Assembly (NCBI GenBank): GCA_037447655.1
Contig: JBBHKE010001643.1
Span: forward strand, 126,001-156,162
Reading direction: 5' to 3'
Source: Zygnema cylindricum
Taxonomy: Eukaryota > Streptophyta > Zygnematophyceae > Zygnematales > Zygnemataceae
DNA: 30,162 nt
Both the position numbers and the translations under genes were made by a program. Position 1 is the first letter of the stretch, and each line of letters begins with the position of its first letter. The notes beneath the pieces were generated by a model. It was given only the letters and a program-made list of their open reading frames with translations. It did not search any database and was not told the origin of the DNA. Positions 27,880 to 30,162 of the stretch are shown here, piece after piece.

Positions 27880-28530
27880 GGGTATGGTTACATCAGACTA
27901 AAGTGAGGTTTAATACAGAATTTTGTACTTGCCCGTACTATATTTTCGTGTGTTTCTTGAAAACATTACAGAAAATAAGATTACGATTCTTCAAGTATCC
28001 GGGAGAATAAGTCGATCGTCCGATTACATTTTGGTCTTCATCTGCGAAGCAATCGCTCCATGCGCCTCTGTATTGGTGAACCCACCTCGAGGAGGTGGGT
28101 TCACCAATATAGAACCAGTCATTTCGCTACACCTGACGATAGACACATGCGTCGATGAAAAACGAAAATTTTCACACACCCCCAAAATCACGTGCCTTCG
28201 GACAAGGTGACCGTAAAAGTTTTGCCGAAAACAATTGCAATTCTTTCCTGAAAGTCAGCAGAGTGAAGGAGATCTATGACGTATATTGACGCGGTACACT
28301 TGCGAAGTACACGTACAAAATACGCAAGTACGTATTTTCATACGAAAGTGGTCGGTTTTCAAATCTTTGCGATTTTAGAGATTTGATCGTCGACTTACGT
28401 GGAACCACTCAAATCAGAGCACGTATGTAGAATCTTATTTACAGACGATACGCGATGTAACCGAGGCCTCTGTAATACAGAAATTTTGCTGTCCGTACTA
28501 TTACAGAGACCTCCTGATGTAACCATACCC
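27880..28530. mobile_element. PIF/Harbinger-type MITE (651 bp, TTA TSD)
   Basis: Perfect 17-bp TIRs: GGGTATGGTTACATCAG (27880-27896) and its complement (28514-28530). They are flanked by TTA at 27877-27879 and 28531-28533, the three-base target typical of PIF/Harbinger and Tourist elements. The interior holds a perfect 18-bp palindrome (28071-28109) and another hairpin (CTCTGTAATA at 28469-28478 and its complement). No transposase. The superfamily rests on TSD length and sequence and on the G-rich TIR start. Confidence 0.85.
28071..28109. repeat. Perfect 18-bp inverted repeat with 3-nt loop
   Basis: TATTGGTGAACCCACCTC, then GAG, then the exact complement. With one G-T pair the stem extends a few bases further (TCT outside with AGA). 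It sits near the middle of the Harbinger-type MITE; RNA from either strand would fold into a tight hairpin. Confidence 0.9.
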
Positions 28531-28746
28531 TTAGCAGCGAAAAATGCGGTGTGCCATTTATTTTTTGACACGTACTAAACATGCCGAACTGAAAATCGGG
28601 AAAAACGAACTTGCCCGTGAAACCTTTGAGAACCGTTTTTAGCCGTCGAATGGTGTAAGTTTTTTTTACCCTATTTTAGAAATTAACCCAAAAAAACTGC
28701 AAACAAAAGAGGCAGAAAATTTTATTTTTCACAAGCTTTTCACCTT

Positions 28747-28825
28747 CCGTACTTCACTTTTGATTCATTTGAAGACCGTACCGTACTTCACTTTTGATTC
28801 TTTTAAAGACCGTACCGTACTTCTA
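28747..28825. repeat. 34-bp tandem repeat (about 2.3 copies)
   Basis: Units start CCGTACTTCACTTTTGATTC at 28747 and 28781; a third start (CCGTACTTC) is at 28815. The copies differ by two or three bases. 28531-28746 and 28826-28918 on either side hold nothing I recognise. Confidence 0.9.
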
Positions 28826-28918
28826 AAGCTGCTCAGCACATGCGAAGAAACAGAATGAAACTTCCTTCCGCACTCCAAACCCTAACAGAACTGTAAAACG
28901 GATCTGTGTCCGAACACT

Positions 28919-28946
28919 GCCACGTGGCCTGTGGCTTTTAAAATTT
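28919..28946 (+). promoter_or_regulatory. Possible promoter: G-box and TATA-like word
   Basis: GCCACGTGGC (28919-28928) is a perfect palindrome containing the plant G-box CACGTG; TTTTAAAATTT (28936-28946) follows and may act as a TATA box. The ATG at 28978 is only about 35 bp downstream, which would leave a very short leader. Confidence 0.3.
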
Positions 28947-28977
28947 CCTATCAGGGTGACGTGGCGAGTTCGTAGCC

Positions 28978-29301
28978 ATGGCGGTCACCATGGTCATCGC
29001 GACAGTGCTGATGATAGCGTGTCACGTCGCACTCGTAATGGGAGATTACACTGGCGTCATGCCGGAGCCAGACAGTAAGTTTTGCCTCCTTTGACCTTCC
29101 TTTTCCCCCTTCATTTTTGCAGTCGCACGTGCGAAACGTATCTCTAATTCGCTCATCTGACGCCTCTATTTCGATCATTGCTGCTACAGAGTCGGCTCTG
29201 GAGGCGGTGAAGGCGGCCGTCGCGAACAAGGGGAACTTTCCGGAGATCAAATGTGGTGGAAGTTATTTCAGATGTGATAATTCCCGTCGCGCGTATTTTG
29301 T
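28978..29301 (+). CDS. Candidate two-exon host gene fragment (secreted-peptide-like)
   Basis: The ATG at 28978 has a strong context (GCC before, G after). The first exon-like stretch to 29074 encodes about 32 residues: a hydrophobic start (M-A-V-T-M-V-I-A-T-V-L-M-I-A) like a signal peptide, then D-Y-T-G. GTAAGT at 29075 is a consensus donor, and a pyrimidine-rich TTTTTGCAG ending at 29122 a consensus acceptor. The following 29123-29301 is open in one frame, with a normal composition (E-S-A-L-E-A-V-K-A-A-V-A-N-K-G, then two Cys), and ends at another GTAAGT (29302). The catch: joining these two sites gives a frame that stops within 12 codons, because the open frame of exon 2 is out of phase. 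So either the splice sites or the exon 1 start are wrong, or it is a broken gene. No family recognised. Confidence 0.25.
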
Positions 29302-29326
29302 GTAAGTCATTTTCGATGCGTGCACT

Positions 29327-29480
29327 CTCTGCTGTGATGGTCTCGCACTGAATTGCATACGGAATTCTGCACCGAGTTCTGAATTCTGATTCATAAATCT
29401 CTGCTGTGATGATCTCGCACTGAACCGAGTATGGAATTTCGCACTGAATTCTGGATTCTGATTCATAAATCTCTGCAATT
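29327..29480. repeat. 72-bp tandem repeat (about 2.1 copies)
   Basis: Units start CTCTGCTGTGATG at 29327 and 29399 and a partial unit at 29471. Each contains TCTCGCACTGAA, GAATTCTG and TTCTGATTCATAAAT. Differences are few. The repeat creates a long frame on the minus strand (29153-29575) that is therefore not evidence of a gene. Confidence 0.9.
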
Positions 29481-29985
29481 TCTGCTGTAATGCGCTTACG
29501 CTTGGGAGTTGGTGAGACTGATAGGATAGATCTCACACCCACCAGAGAGGGAATTGCACCTACAAACACACACAAGCGAAAGCACTTACAAAATCCAAAT
29601 ATAGCTCACAAAACAAAAACTTCACCATGGCAAGGTCTCGGCCAAACACGCATGATTAAGACGAAATTTTTCTCACACTCTTACTCCTACAAAATTCTCT
29701 TGAACTTTTCGTAACACTTCTCACAACCTAAATTAAAGCTTTGACAACAACTCAATAACTAACTTAGGTTACTCCACAAACACAAGAGACAGGTACTCAC
29801 AGAGTCATACTAAGGGGCAAACACTGTTGTAGATACCAAGACACATATAACCAAAAATAAACGTGGGCTGGATCATGTGTACGTCAACTGAGCACGCACG
29901 AAACGTTACATACAAAACCGAACCAAAACACTAAGTGGACACTAAGTCAATATGCCGCTTCTCACAATGCAAATCTCAATATTCC
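29481..29985 (-). mobile_element. Possible edge of another copia LTR
   Basis: On the minus strand a purine run (GTGTGGGGGAA at about 29985-29995) is followed by an ATTGAGATTTGC start, then a long non-coding stretch with a TATATGTG word. This looks like a polypurine tract and the beginning of a copia LTR (family TGTTGAGATT). The TG start is imperfect and the other end was not found. 29986-30162 would then be the end of a pol region, but no protein motif can be read there. Confidence 0.3.
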
Positions 29986-30162
29986 CCCACACATTGTGGG
30001 AATCCTCGCTCACAGTCAAAACAGGCTTAATTTAGTTCTCCCCTCAACAAAGGCATCATTTAGTAAGCATAGAAGGCGCTTTTCAATTGTAGAACAATAC
30101 AAAACTCCAACTCTTGTCTCTTTTTAAAACCCTCACAAAATACCATTGAATCTTAATGTGTT

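Noticed and set aside
29153-29575. 140-codon minus-strand frame
   Set aside because: Most of it is translated from the 72-bp tandem repeat, with repetitive peptide output and no domain.

Overview
The window looks like nuclear DNA of a repeat-rich plant (streptophyte) genome. The evidence is minus-strand Ty1/copia elements with plant-type GAG-pre-integrase, integrase, RT and RNase H remnants, a chromodomain-bearing Ty3/gypsy element (chromovirus) whose primer site resembles initiator-tRNA-Met, and many short TIR elements. I see no intact ordinary host gene, rRNA or CRISPR. A weak two-exon host-gene candidate lies near 28.9-29.3 kb. The species cannot be told from the sequence alone.

Layout. 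1-2.34 kb: AT-rich DNA with TA-flanked MITEs, one split by a hAT-like MITE. 2.35-15.7 kb: a minus-strand copia cluster in the order internal remnant, LTR1, internal 1, LTR2, internal 2, LTR3, internal 3. Internal regions 1 and 2 share a 3,671-bp block (4360-8030 and 9982-13652) that looks identical base for base, although their flanks have diverged strongly. The copia genes are dead: the RT YVDD is YVNN, the integrase Glu is Lys, the zinc knuckle has a stop, and an LTR fragment sits where protease should be. A 73-nt tRNA-like sequence lies at 8273-8345.

16.2-26.9 kb: a nest of transposons. A TA-flanked MITE (17010-26321) was entered by a small element with 17-bp TIRs (17453-26205). That was entered by a chromovirus (17500-25971), which was in turn entered by a copia solo LTR (20947-21939) with a near-perfect 5-bp TSD. 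The chromovirus gag-pol is broken by stops and frameshifts, but all domains can be recognised: gag, zinc knuckle, protease, RT, RNase H, H2C2, integrase core and chromodomain. Its 5' LTR is chimeric, with about 420 bp of copia LTR in its middle. Between the chromodomain and the 3' LTR it carries about 1.8 kb of extra sequence with a 3' ORF (two overlapping frames, 158 and 258 codons) that I do not recognise. This is the most unusual content of the window.

26.9-30.2 kb: non-coding DNA with a tRNA-like (SINE-like) head, a PIF/Harbinger-type MITE with TTA TSDs and a perfect central palindrome, two short tandem repeats, the weak host-gene candidate and a possible LTR edge of one more copia element at the right border.
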